Shown here piece by piece: positions 1 to 5,398 of a stretch of 7,897 nucleotides of DNA (the stretch's first letter is position 1; each line of letters starts with the position of its first letter). A model generated the notes under the pieces. That model was not told where the DNA came from and did no database searches. It saw nothing but the letters and a program-made list of their open reading frames with translations. The translations under genes were made by a program, and so were the position numbers. The stretch covers positions 1 to 7,897 of the forward strand of contig DOUV01000885.1 of the NCBI GenBank assembly GCA_003520455.1, read 5' to 3'. The stretch comes from Chloroflexota bacterium. Lineage in GTDB: Bacteria; Chloroflexota; Anaerolineae; Ardenticatenales; Ardenticatenaceae.

Positions 1-508
1 CGTCGGCCTCGGCGCCGCGGGCGATGACCCACAGGGTGGCCACGGCAATCGCCAGCCAGAGGCGCTCGGCGCGCGCGGGGTCGGTCATTTTGGTCTGCTC
101 CCAATGCCAGCCGGCGCGCTTGAGACATTTGAAGAAGCGCTCGATCCAGGCCCGCAGGCGGTACCAGGCAGTCTGGGCCTCGCTGGGGGTGAGATCGGTG
201 AGAATCAGCCAGGGCTCGCTGGTGCCTGGGCCCCAAGAGGCCAGCAAGGTACCGCGCAGTTGGGCCTGCGGGCTCTGAAAGCAGGTGCCGGTGCCCAGCC
301 AGGACTGGCCCTCAGCCGTCAGCAGGCCCTTCAGGGGCTGAAAGGCGCCGCCCGTGGGGGCGAAGTAGCCGCGCGCGGCGATGCGCAAGAAGGGGTGCCA
401 GCCCTGGGTACGAATCTGCTGATCGAGCCAGCGGGCATACAAGCCGCGATCGGCCAGGACGATCACCAGCCAGTCGTCTGGAATCGTCCCCGCCAGTGCT
501 GCCAGGAG
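1..508 (-). mobile_element. IS4-family transposase, C-terminal fragment (N-terminus lost, runs off left edge)
   Basis: Read on the minus strand, the frame is open from about 508 to the window edge and gives the C-terminal half of a DDE transposase. The second catalytic Asp lies in a VLADRGLYARW segment (Asp codon 449-451). The IS4 signature Y-(2)-R-(3)-E-(6)-K is exact: Tyr at 161-163, catalytic Glu at 140-142, Lys at 119-121, in YRLRAWIERFFKCLKR. The family-typical stretch DPARAERLWLAIAVATLWV follows. The segment carrying the first catalytic Asp and the whole N-terminal domain are missing, because the similarity stops near 508 where an unrelated gene begins on the other strand. No terminal inverted repeat lies at that boundary. 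The product cannot be an active transposase. The family call is firm from the motif; the exact IS subgroup is not determined. Confidence 0.88.
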
Positions 509-1324
509 CCGACGAACGCCGGGGTGATGCTCTTCGCTCATGATCCTCAGCGCTTCATCGGGCAGACCGAGGTGGCCTGTGTGCGCTTCAAGGGTGCCGA
601 CGTGGTGAGCTACATCGACCGGCGGGACCTGCGGGGGCCTTTGTATCAACTGGTGGACGACGCGGAGCAGTTCATCTACCGTCACATGAAGGTGGGCCGG
701 CGGATCGAGGGGTTCGTGGGGATAGAGTATCGAGAGTATCCCCAGGAGGCGGTACGAGAGGCCATTGTCAACGCCGTGGTCCATCGAGACTACAGCCGGC
801 GCGGGCAGCGCATCCGGGTCTTCATGTTCGACGGCCGGATCGAGGTTTACAGCCCGGGACCGTTGCCGCCGGGGATCTCACTGGAGAAGATGCGACGGTT
901 GGAGCCGCAGTCGGTGCTGCGCAACCCCATCATCGTGGGGGTGTTCCGAGACCTGGGGAGTCGATACATCGAGCGACTGGGCACAGGCATCCGACGCATG
1001 GCCCTGGTAATGCAAGAGCATGGCCTGCCCCGGCCTCGGTTCGAGGAAGTAGGGAGCGAGTTCCGGGCGACTTTGATGGGTCCCGGTGAGCGCTTCATGG
1101 AAGAGATGGCGGCACGGCCAGGGTGGACAGAAGGGTTGAACGAACGCCAGGTGGAGGCCGTGTTGTATGGAGGAGAGCATGGGCGGATCACCGCAGGAGA
1201 ATATCAGGCTCTCGTAAGCGTTTCAGATGTGACGGCATACCGGGATCTTAAGGACCTGTGTGACAAAGGGTTGCTCGTCCGACACGGTAAGGGGCGAGGG
1301 ACCTACTATGTCTTGGCGAGATGA
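507..1324 (+). pseudogene. AlbA_2/Schlafen-type putative transcriptional regulator or ATP-binding protein (COG2865-like), 5'-truncated
   Basis: The recognisable protein begins abruptly at PTNAGVMLFAHDPQRFI (about 509), which in this family follows the AlbA_2 (Schlafen) DNA-binding domain. That domain is missing. What remains is about 271 residues: an ATPase-like HATPase_c_4 region with the N-box-like REAIVNAVVHRDY and the glycine-containing ERLGTGIRRM, then a C-terminal winged helix ending in GKGRGTYYVLAR before TGA at 1322-1324. Full-length relatives are usually about 450-500 residues. There is no native start codon. The frame stays open upstream to an ATG at 104, but only through DNA antisense to the transposase. 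An internal ATG at 527 has no clear ribosome-binding site. These proteins are usually annotated as transcriptional regulators or helicase-like proteins; their true role is poorly known. This copy is most likely dead. Confidence 0.82.
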
Positions 1325-1353
1325 AGGGATTTTGAAGGGATTTGAAGGGATTT
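1323..1353 (+). repeat. Three tandem copies of a 10-11 bp unit GAAGGGATTT
   Basis: GAAGGGATTTT (1323-1333), GAAGGGATTT (1334-1343) and GAAGGGATTT (1344-1353) follow each other directly. The first copy overlaps the stop codon of the truncated AlbA-type gene. Directly downstream (about 1355-1375) is AACCACAGATGACACAGAT, a motif I recall as a common intergenic repeat in environmental genomes. The function is unknown; replication slippage explains the tandem copies. Confidence 0.7.
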
Positions 1354-1430
1354 GCAAACCACAGATGACACAGATTGGGGGGATCCTGCCGCTGGCCGTC
1401 GCCTTCGCCCGCGCCGGCTTCCGCGTCACG

Positions 1431-1450
1431 TTCGACTGCGCTCAGTGCAG
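1431..1450. repeat. Possible interspersed repeat motif (TTCGACTGCGCTCAG type)
   Basis: The segment TTCGACTGCGCTCAG followed by TGCAGGC resembles a short repeat (often TTCGACTGCGCTCAGGACAGGC) that I recall from intergenic DNA of many environmental bacteria. It occurs once here, so repeat status rests on memory and not on copies in the window. It directly follows a 46-bp segment that could encode a fragment of a nucleotide-sugar dehydrogenase. Confidence 0.35.
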
Positions 1451-1461
1451 GCACCGGCATC

Positions 1462-1488
1462 GGCGTCGACCGGCGCGCGGTCGACGCC
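1462..1488. repeat. Perfect 10-bp inverted repeat (hairpin, 7-nt loop)
   Basis: GGCGTCGACC (1462-1471) and GGTCGACGCC (1479-1488) are perfect reverse complements around the loop GGCGCGC. No T-tract follows on either strand, so it does not look like a standard intrinsic terminator. It lies about 140 bp after the stop of the truncated AlbA-type gene and about 80 bp before the antitoxin start. It may be a REP-like palindrome or a mobile-element remnant; neither can be settled from one copy. Confidence 0.6.
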
Positions 1489-1569
1489 ATCACCCGCATC
1501 GCACCAGCGTTCCAAGATGAAGGAAGGACAATCCCACATCCGAAATTGTCATTCCGATAAGAGGGTGAG

Positions 1570-1821
1570 ATGAGCGACGTTGCCGTGGAGATTCCAAGGG
1601 AAGCAGTGTGAGGACTCAGGGTTCCTGTAGACGAGGCTGGTGACGCTGTGCGCATGGCAGCCGCAGTGAAGTTCTTTGAGATGGGCCAACTCTCCTCTGG
1701 GGCTGCCGCGCGATTGGCCGGCGTTCCCCGGGTGGTCTTTCTTGCGCGCCTGATCGAATACGGCGTGGACACGTTTCGGCTGACCGACGCACAACTGGCA
1801 CGGGAGAGCCGGCTTGCCTGA
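1570..1821 (+). pseudogene. UPF0175-family antitoxin, interrupted by an in-frame TGA
   Basis: The reading frame starts at ATG 1570, 5 nt after a purine-rich GAGG (1561-1564), and begins MSDVAVEIPREAV, the N-terminal strand typical of UPF0175 proteins. Codon 14 is TGA (1609-1611). The same frame then continues with the family's helix-turn-helix region: AVRMAAAVKFFEMGQLSSG, then a segment ending in GVDTFRLTDAQLA, stopping at TGA 1819-1821. Without the nonsense codon the protein would have 83 residues, normal for the family. UPF0175 proteins are usually the DNA-binding antitoxin partners of DUF3368 PIN-like toxins, and a remnant of such a toxin follows with a short overlap. An internal ATG at 1654 could still give a 55-residue HTH piece. 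A nonsense mutation is the simplest reading; recoding or a sequencing error is possible. Confidence 0.8.
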
Positions 1822-1971
1822 TCTCATCTGGGATACGTCCCCGATCCAATCGCTTCACCAGTTGGAGTTGCTGCCGATCATCCCGACTTGGATAAGCTGC
1901 AAGCGCTGCGGTTCCGCCTGGTATCCCATACCTACGAGGCCGTGTTACGACTCGCCGGCGAAAGCGCGTAG
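1814..1971 (+). pseudogene. DUF3368 (PIN-like) toxin remnant: N- and C-terminal ends joined out of frame, core deleted
   Basis: A TTG start at 1814, overlapping the antitoxin stop by 8 nt, gives LPDLIWDTSPIQSLHQLELL, the usual N-terminus of DUF3368 proteins (NTSP motif then a leucine-rich helix). After about 1890 this frame loses similarity. In the next frame, from GAT at 1891, comes DKLQALRFRLVSHTYEAVLR then LAGESA and TAG at 1969-1971, which matches the C-terminal helix of the same family. The two ends total about 53 residues, whereas intact members have about 150-160. Roughly 100 central residues, including most PIN-fold acidic residues, are therefore missing, and the join is also frameshifted. 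DUF3368 proteins are predicted PIN-domain ribonuclease toxins paired with UPF0175 antitoxins. This one must be inactive. Confidence 0.75.
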
Positions 1972-2263
1972 TCTCTCATTGTCACCGGCGGCGCCCGCGA
2001 GATCGGCTCGCGCGACGGATGACCAACGACCACAGTCTTCGCCGGTCATTGTTCGCAGGGATCATCCCTGGTCGGGCCGCAGGGCGCCTGGCACCACAAT
2101 GCGAAGCCACGCAGCGCGTCGTTGAAGCCCCTCCTGCTCCCACCCACGGGGCAAGAAGGGGGCTATCCTGAACGCCTTTTCACACTATTAGTGCCCCGTT
2201 CCACATTCATCCGACAACCAGCGTGCCCGGAGGGGCAGGCCCGGCCGGAGGCCCCCAGCCGCG
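1972..2263. other. Intergenic stretch without a recognisable gene
   Basis: No reading frame here has family features on either strand. Its GC-rich frames stay open by composition only. A CAGGGAT-C-ATCCCTG palindrome lies near 2056-2070. A short SLIVTGGAREIG stretch encoded near 1972-2007 resembles the N-terminus of a short-chain dehydrogenase but is too short to call. The region looks like further decayed DNA between the toxin remnant and the CRISPR-like repeats. Confidence 0.5.
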
Positions 2264-2374
2264 GTTTCAACCGCCAGGCGGCCCGCCCGGCTCCGGACAG
2301 CCAGCGGGTTGAAGAGAACGTCTTACTCGCCAACGCGTTTCAACCGCCAGGCGGCCCGCCCGGCTCCGGACAGC
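2264..2374 (-). CRISPR. Minimal CRISPR-like element: two identical 38-bp repeats, one 35-bp spacer
   Basis: The 38-bp repeat at 2264-2301 recurs without a mismatch at 2337-2374, and flanking bases differ at both edges, so 38 bp is the maximum unit. The unique interval 2302-2336 is 35 bp. These sizes fit type I or III CRISPR arrays. On the plus strand the repeat begins GTTTCAACC; on the minus strand it therefore ends GGTTGAAAC, the usual 3' end of many CRISPR repeats. That favours minus-strand transcription, with a leader to the right where the DNA is less GC-rich. The repeat contains the palindrome CCGCC-A-GGCGG (2271-2281 and 2344-2354). No cas genes are in the window, so it would be an orphan or decayed array. 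With one spacer, a chance-duplicated GC-rich repeat remains possible. Confidence 0.5.
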
Positions 2375-2378
2375 GATG

Positions 2379-2405
2379 GTCAGGGTAAAATTGTCAGGGT
2401 AAATT
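2379..2405 (+). repeat. Tandem direct repeat, 14 + 13 bp
   Basis: GTCAGGGTAAAATT (2379-2392) is followed directly by GTCAGGGTAAATT (2393-2405), differing by one A. It sits 4 bp to the right of the second CRISPR-like repeat, where a minus-strand array would have its leader. It could be part of a leader, a pair of protein-binding sites upstream of dadA, or a simple slippage duplication. Confidence 0.6.
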
Positions 2406-2488
2406 GGAAACGTCCAACCGCGCGCACGATAAGCCAAATGCCGCTTCTTTGAGCCGTTCTGCCTCGCACCGCGTACGTCCTGTCAAAA

Positions 2489-2521
2489 TGGCGCCTACGC
2501 GCGCCACTTTTACAGAAAGTG
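2489..2521 (+). promoter_or_regulatory. Two overlapping, mutually exclusive small hairpins upstream of dadA
   Basis: TGGCGC (2489-2494) pairs with GCGCCA (2501-2506) around a 6-nt loop and is followed by CTTTTAC. CACTTT (2505-2510) pairs with AAAGTG (2516-2521) around TACAG. The two share bases 2505-2506, so they cannot both form fully. They lie 34-66 nt before the dadA start. This could be a weak attenuator-like leader, but the stems are only 6 bp and chance is plausible. I see no convincing -35/-10 promoter pair. Confidence 0.2.
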
Positions 2522-2541
2522 AGATACGCCATCTCCCTTCC

Positions 2542-2548
2542 GAGGAGG
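2542..2548 (+). promoter_or_regulatory. Strong Shine-Dalgarno that fixes the dadA start
   Basis: GAGGAGG lies 6 nt before the ATG at 2555. This supports that start over the longer in-frame extension to 2519, which would add 12 residues not typical of the family before the FAD-binding strand. Confidence 0.8.
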
Positions 2549-2554
2549 TTCTCG

Positions 2555-3805
2555 ATGGCAGGTACCGATGTGATTGTCGTGGGTGGTGGGGTGGTGGGCG
2601 TGTCCACGGCCTATTCCCTGGCTTGTGCCGGGGCCAGAGTGACCATAGTCGAGGGCGGCGAACTGGGCCGCGGCGCCTCCTACGGCAACGCCGGGCTCAT
2701 CGTTCCCAGCTACAGCGTTCCGATCGCCACGCCCGAGGCGCTCTCCCAGGGCTTGCGCTGGCTCTTCGACCCGGGGAGTCCCTTCACCATCAAGCCCCGC
2801 CTCGACCCCGACCTCCTCGCCTGGGTGGTGAGATTTGTAGCGGCTTGCCGGAAGGAGAAGGTCGTCGCCACCACAGCCGTCCTCCGCACGTTGGGTGTGG
2901 CGAGCATCAATCTCTACGAGCAATTCAGCGGGCTGCGGGGGAATGAGGTTGGCTACCAGCGCACGGGATGGCTCTACCTCTACAAAACGGAGCGCGGTCT
3001 GGCGGAGGGAATCCATCACGCGGAGCGCGTACGGCGGGTGGGAACCCAGGCTGTCAACCTGGATCAGGCCGAGGTCAAGGAACTGGAACCCGCGGCTCGC
3101 GCGGATCTGGCCGGGGCTGTGCATTACGTCGATGATGCCCACTTGAACCCCTTCCAATTCGTCCACTTCCTGGCGAGCCTGGCCGGCGACCAGGGGGTAA
3201 CCTTCCGGACCCATGTTCAAGCGGTGGGGCTCAAAGCGCAAACCGGGACGGTGCAGGCAGTCCGGACCGGCGAGGGGGAGCTCGAGGCCGACTCCATTGT
3301 GATTGCGGCGGGCGCGTGGAGTCCACGCCTGGCACGGTCCATCGGGCTGCGCTTGCCCGTCCAGCCCGCGAAGGGCTACAGCCTGACGTTCCGCGCCTCG
3401 GGGCTCACCCCGCGCCGCCCGCTCTCGCTGGGAGAGGCCCACGTCGCGGTGACCCCGATGGGTCAGCACCTGCGGATGACAGGTGGACTTGAGCTCGCCG
3501 GCTTCGACCACTCCCTGAATGCCCGGCGGCTGGCGGCCATCAGCCGGGCCGGGTCCGAGTACCTTGTTGGCCTGACTGGCATGGAGTCGAGCGAGCGCTG
3601 GTCCGGGTACCGGCCGCTCACCCCCGACAGCCTCCCAATCATCGGGCCAGGCGAACGCTTCAAGAACCTATTCTTCGCGACCGGCCACGGGACGCTGGGT
3701 GTGACCCTGGGTCCGATCACGGGGAAACTGGTCGCAGAACTGGTCGCTGGCGAGCAGCCGTCGATCGACGTTCAGCCCCTGCTTCCCTGCCGCTTCGGGC
3801 TGTAG
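2555..3805 (+). CDS. dadA: FAD-dependent D-amino-acid dehydrogenase, DadA-like (DAO superfamily)
   Basis: A 416-residue flavoprotein of the DAO superfamily (COG0665), predicted to oxidise D-amino acids to 2-oxo acids and ammonia, passing electrons to a membrane acceptor or quinone. The N-terminus carries the dinucleotide-binding fold: GGGVVG at residues 10-15 and Glu33 at the end of strand two, which would bind the adenosine ribose. The DadA-type segment GASYGNAGLIVPSYSVPIA spans about 40-58. The C-terminal FAD/substrate region is intact: GYRPLTPDSLPIIG (about 351-364), ATGHGTLGVT (375-384) and the closing RFGL. Length and ends fit DadA, typically about 410-430 residues. Glycine oxidase (ThiO) or another amine oxidase of this superfamily is the main alternative, so substrate is not certain. 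It appears monocistronic and converges with the gene downstream. Its need for FAD gives only a metabolic link to the riboflavin operon. Confidence 0.88.
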   Translation: MAGTDVIVVGGGVVGVSTAYSLACAGARVTIVEGGELGRGASYGNAGLIVPSYSVPIATPEALSQGLRWLFDPGSPFTIKPRLDPDLLAWVVRFVAACRKEKVVATTAVLRTLGVASINLYEQFSGLRGNEVGYQRTGWLYLYKTERGLAEGIHHAERVRRVGTQAVNLDQAEVKELEPAARADLAGAVHYVDDAHLNPFQFVHFLASLAGDQGVTFRTHVQAVGLKAQTGTVQAVRTGEGELEADSIVIAAGAWSPRLARSIGLRLPVQPAKGYSLTFRASGLTPRRPLSLGEAHVAVTPMGQHLRMTGGLELAGFDHSLNARRLAAISRAGSEYLVGLTGMESSERWSGYRPLTPDSLPIIGPGERFKNLFFATGHGTLGVTLGPITGKLVAELVAGEQPSIDVQPLLPCRFGL

Positions 3806-3842
3806 ATGGGTTGTGACGGACCCTCCTGTGATCGCGACGGAG

Positions 3843-3872
3843 GGACGGCGCGCGTCCTGGGCACCGCCGTCC
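3843..3872. terminator. Possible hairpin terminator between convergent genes
   Basis: GGACGGCG (3843-3850) and CGCCGTCC (3865-3872) form a perfect 8-bp stem with a 14-nt loop, 37 nt after the dadA stop and inside the 188-bp gap between the convergent dadA and beta-propeller genes. Neither strand has a T-tract after the stem, so termination is inferred mainly from position. Confidence 0.35.
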
Positions 3873-3993
3873 GCCCCTCCAACCGCAATTCGCCACCGGC
3901 ATCCTTCTCGTCGCGGCAGTGTCAATGTACACGGACAGCGTCAATCCGCGGCGGCGTGGAGAGTCGATTCCACCAGACTGAGCTGGGTTGCCT

Positions 3994-4965
3994 CTATGGG
4001 TACCTGATGCTCGACACCGTAAAAGGCAGATCAGGCGTTTGCCCCTGCTTGTTCAATTGGGAGTTGACGACCAGCAAACGCCCGCTGAGCTGCGCAATCG
4101 TCGTCGGGAAGGCGAATGACGGATCGCTCGTACGGGAAACGATCGTCCCACTCGACAGATCACCGGTCAATCGCACCTCGACGATCTCCTCAAACTGGTT
4201 TCTAACCACGTAGAGGGTCCGACCCTTGAGCAACAGGCCATCGCCTGCGGTTACCGTCTCCCCACCGAGGTCGATCTTGGTGATTTCCCCGGTGGCAATG
4301 GTGATCCGGAAAAGCTCGCCCGTATTCGATTGGACGACGACGAGGTATTTGCCGTCATTGCTCGCGACAATCCCATTCAGGTTGAACCCCGTCTGGTACT
4401 CGATGGGCGTGCCGGTGAGATCGAGCCATTCTTCAAATTGGAACTGGCCATTCACTCCGACGAACACCCGGTAGATCACGGGGCGGAACGAATCGGTGGC
4501 AAAGGCATCCCCGTCGCGCGTGACGGTGACATCGTTGACGAACGTTGTTGTTGCCCCGTTATCGAAGGCAGCAAGCAGAGTTTTGCTGGCAATGTCGTAG
4601 ACGAACAGCTTGCCGCTTGCCCCTCCCGCGATGAAGAGACGATCATTCTTCTCGTCCACAGCGAGGCCGGTCGCCGTCGTTCGCCCATCCTCACCGCCCG
4701 GGAGGAAGACACTGGTCACCTGATCCTTGAAGTAACCCCGAAAGATGGTGCCATCCGTGGTGCTGCTCACGTAGAAGACGCCGGCCGACTGTTGCGCGGC
4801 GATTCCTTCCGGAAACACGGCCTCGCCCGGAAGGATGTAGTACGAAGGCCGCGGGCTGCCAAGCGGTGCGCGGGCAGCGAGTGCTGTCTCCGTCCCGGCA
4901 GGAGCATAGACTCCCAACGCCAGGACCAGGACGAGGCCAGGCAGGAATGTCTTCCATCCAAACAT
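3994..4965 (-). CDS. Secreted SMP-30/gluconolactonase-like beta-propeller protein
   Basis: A 323-residue protein starting MFGWKTFLPGLVLVLALGVY, a typical Sec signal peptide with likely cleavage after an A-L-A at residues 28-30; an exported location is inferred. The rest consists of repeated beta-propeller blades with the pattern 'GL/GIA(V)..(N)D(G/R).LFV'. Residues that could match the SMP-30 metal site are present: Glu53 in FPEGIA, Asn144/Asp145 in VNDVTVTRDGD, Asn197 in NGIVASNDGKY, and Asp242 in GDGLLL. Known SMP-30 relatives are metal-dependent lactonases, but many secreted members have no tested activity. The ATG at 4965 is chosen because AAGGAG lies 8 nt upstream and the signal peptide starts there; an in-frame extension to 5109 is basic and unlikely. 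It is transcribed toward dadA and is probably monocistronic, 419 bp downstream of ribH. Confidence 0.8.
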   Translation of the reverse strand: MFGWKTFLPGLVLVLALGVYAPAGTETALAARAPLGSPRPSYYILPGEAVFPEGIAAQQSAGVFYVSSTTDGTIFRGYFKDQVTSVFLPGGEDGRTTATGLAVDEKNDRLFIAGGASGKLFVYDIASKTLLAAFDNGATTTFVNDVTVTRDGDAFATDSFRPVIYRVFVGVNGQFQFEEWLDLTGTPIEYQTGFNLNGIVASNDGKYLVVVQSNTGELFRITIATGEITKIDLGGETVTAGDGLLLKGRTLYVVRNQFEEIVEVRLTGDLSSGTIVSRTSDPSFAFPTTIAQLSGRLLVVNSQLNKQGQTPDLPFTVSSIRYP

Positions 4966-5384
4966 TGTGCGTTCTCCTTTGGGTCTACGACACCTACGGT
5001 TGAACAGTCTTCCGCCCTGCTGGCGGCGTTGTGGGGTTGCAGCAAGAAGCGGACCGTGGCATCGCTCTCGGTCAGACCCCCTGGAAGGGGAAGGAGATGC
5101 CTTCTTCAATTCAACCGAGCCCTTCAGCCGGCGGGTTAAGGTTCCACCCTGTGTGCAGCGTCCGCTGCAATTCTTGCGGGAAGGCGCTTACCGCACTGCT
5201 GCGGGCCACCGACTTGAGTCCACTCCCCGATCCACCTCGGACACACCGGTATTGCGACAACCGGGCCCGGCTCGCACGCCCCTGGGGCCGGGTGGCCTCG
5301 CTGCGCGCCGGGCACTCGCCAGGAATAAGGATGCCGAGGTTTTCCGCGCTCACTTCTGCTTGCGAGGGAGTGACGTTCGAGGCG
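4966..5384. other. 419-bp gap between ribH and the beta-propeller gene
   Basis: No gene is recognised. GC-rich frames are open on both strands but lack family motifs and ribosome-binding sites; one minus-strand frame of 80 codons (GTG at 5353 to 5111) has no Shine-Dalgarno. Small stems are present: CCGCC/GGCGG at 5012-5026 upstream of the propeller start, and GC-rich inverted sequences around 5267-5305. A tRNA or a known riboswitch was not seen. The promoter of the propeller gene should lie here, but no clear -35/-10 pair stands out. Confidence 0.5.
4974..4979 (-). promoter_or_regulatory. Shine-Dalgarno of the beta-propeller gene
   Basis: AAGGAG on the minus strand, 8 nt before the ATG at 4965. 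It places the start at the signal peptide and argues against longer upstream starts in the same frame. Confidence 0.75.
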
Positions 5385-5398
5385 TTATTCGCCTCGAA
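5376..5398 (-). terminator. Perfect 9-bp hairpin whose loop holds part of the ribH stop codon
   Basis: TTCGAGGCG (5376-5384) and CGCCTCGAA (5390-5398) pair perfectly around a 5-nt loop (5385-5389). On the minus strand the ribH TAA (5387-5385) lies in that loop, so the upstream stem arm encodes the last residues of RibH. Being at the end of the operon suggests termination or 3'-end protection, but no U-tract follows. Confidence 0.4.

Noticed and set aside
1248..1772. Long minus-strand open frame of 174 codons
   Set aside because: It spans the end of the AlbA-type gene, the repeats and the antitoxin gene antisense, with no family motifs and no ribosome-binding site. Its openness follows from GC-rich composition.
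1972..2022. SLIVTGGAREIGSRDG resembling a short-chain dehydrogenase N-terminus
   Set aside because: Only about 12 residues fit and a stop follows at once; too short to call even as a pseudogene.
2240..2261. Possible third, degenerate CRISPR-like repeat just left of the first
   Set aside because: Only about two thirds of the positions match, and there is no spacer-length interval between it and the first full repeat.
2510..3511. Minus-strand open frame of 333 codons opposite dadA
   Set aside because: It is antisense to a well-supported gene, and its residues show no recognisable domain.
5111..5353. Minus-strand 80-codon frame downstream of ribH
   Set aside because: GTG start without a Shine-Dalgarno, no recognisable motif, composition-driven residues.
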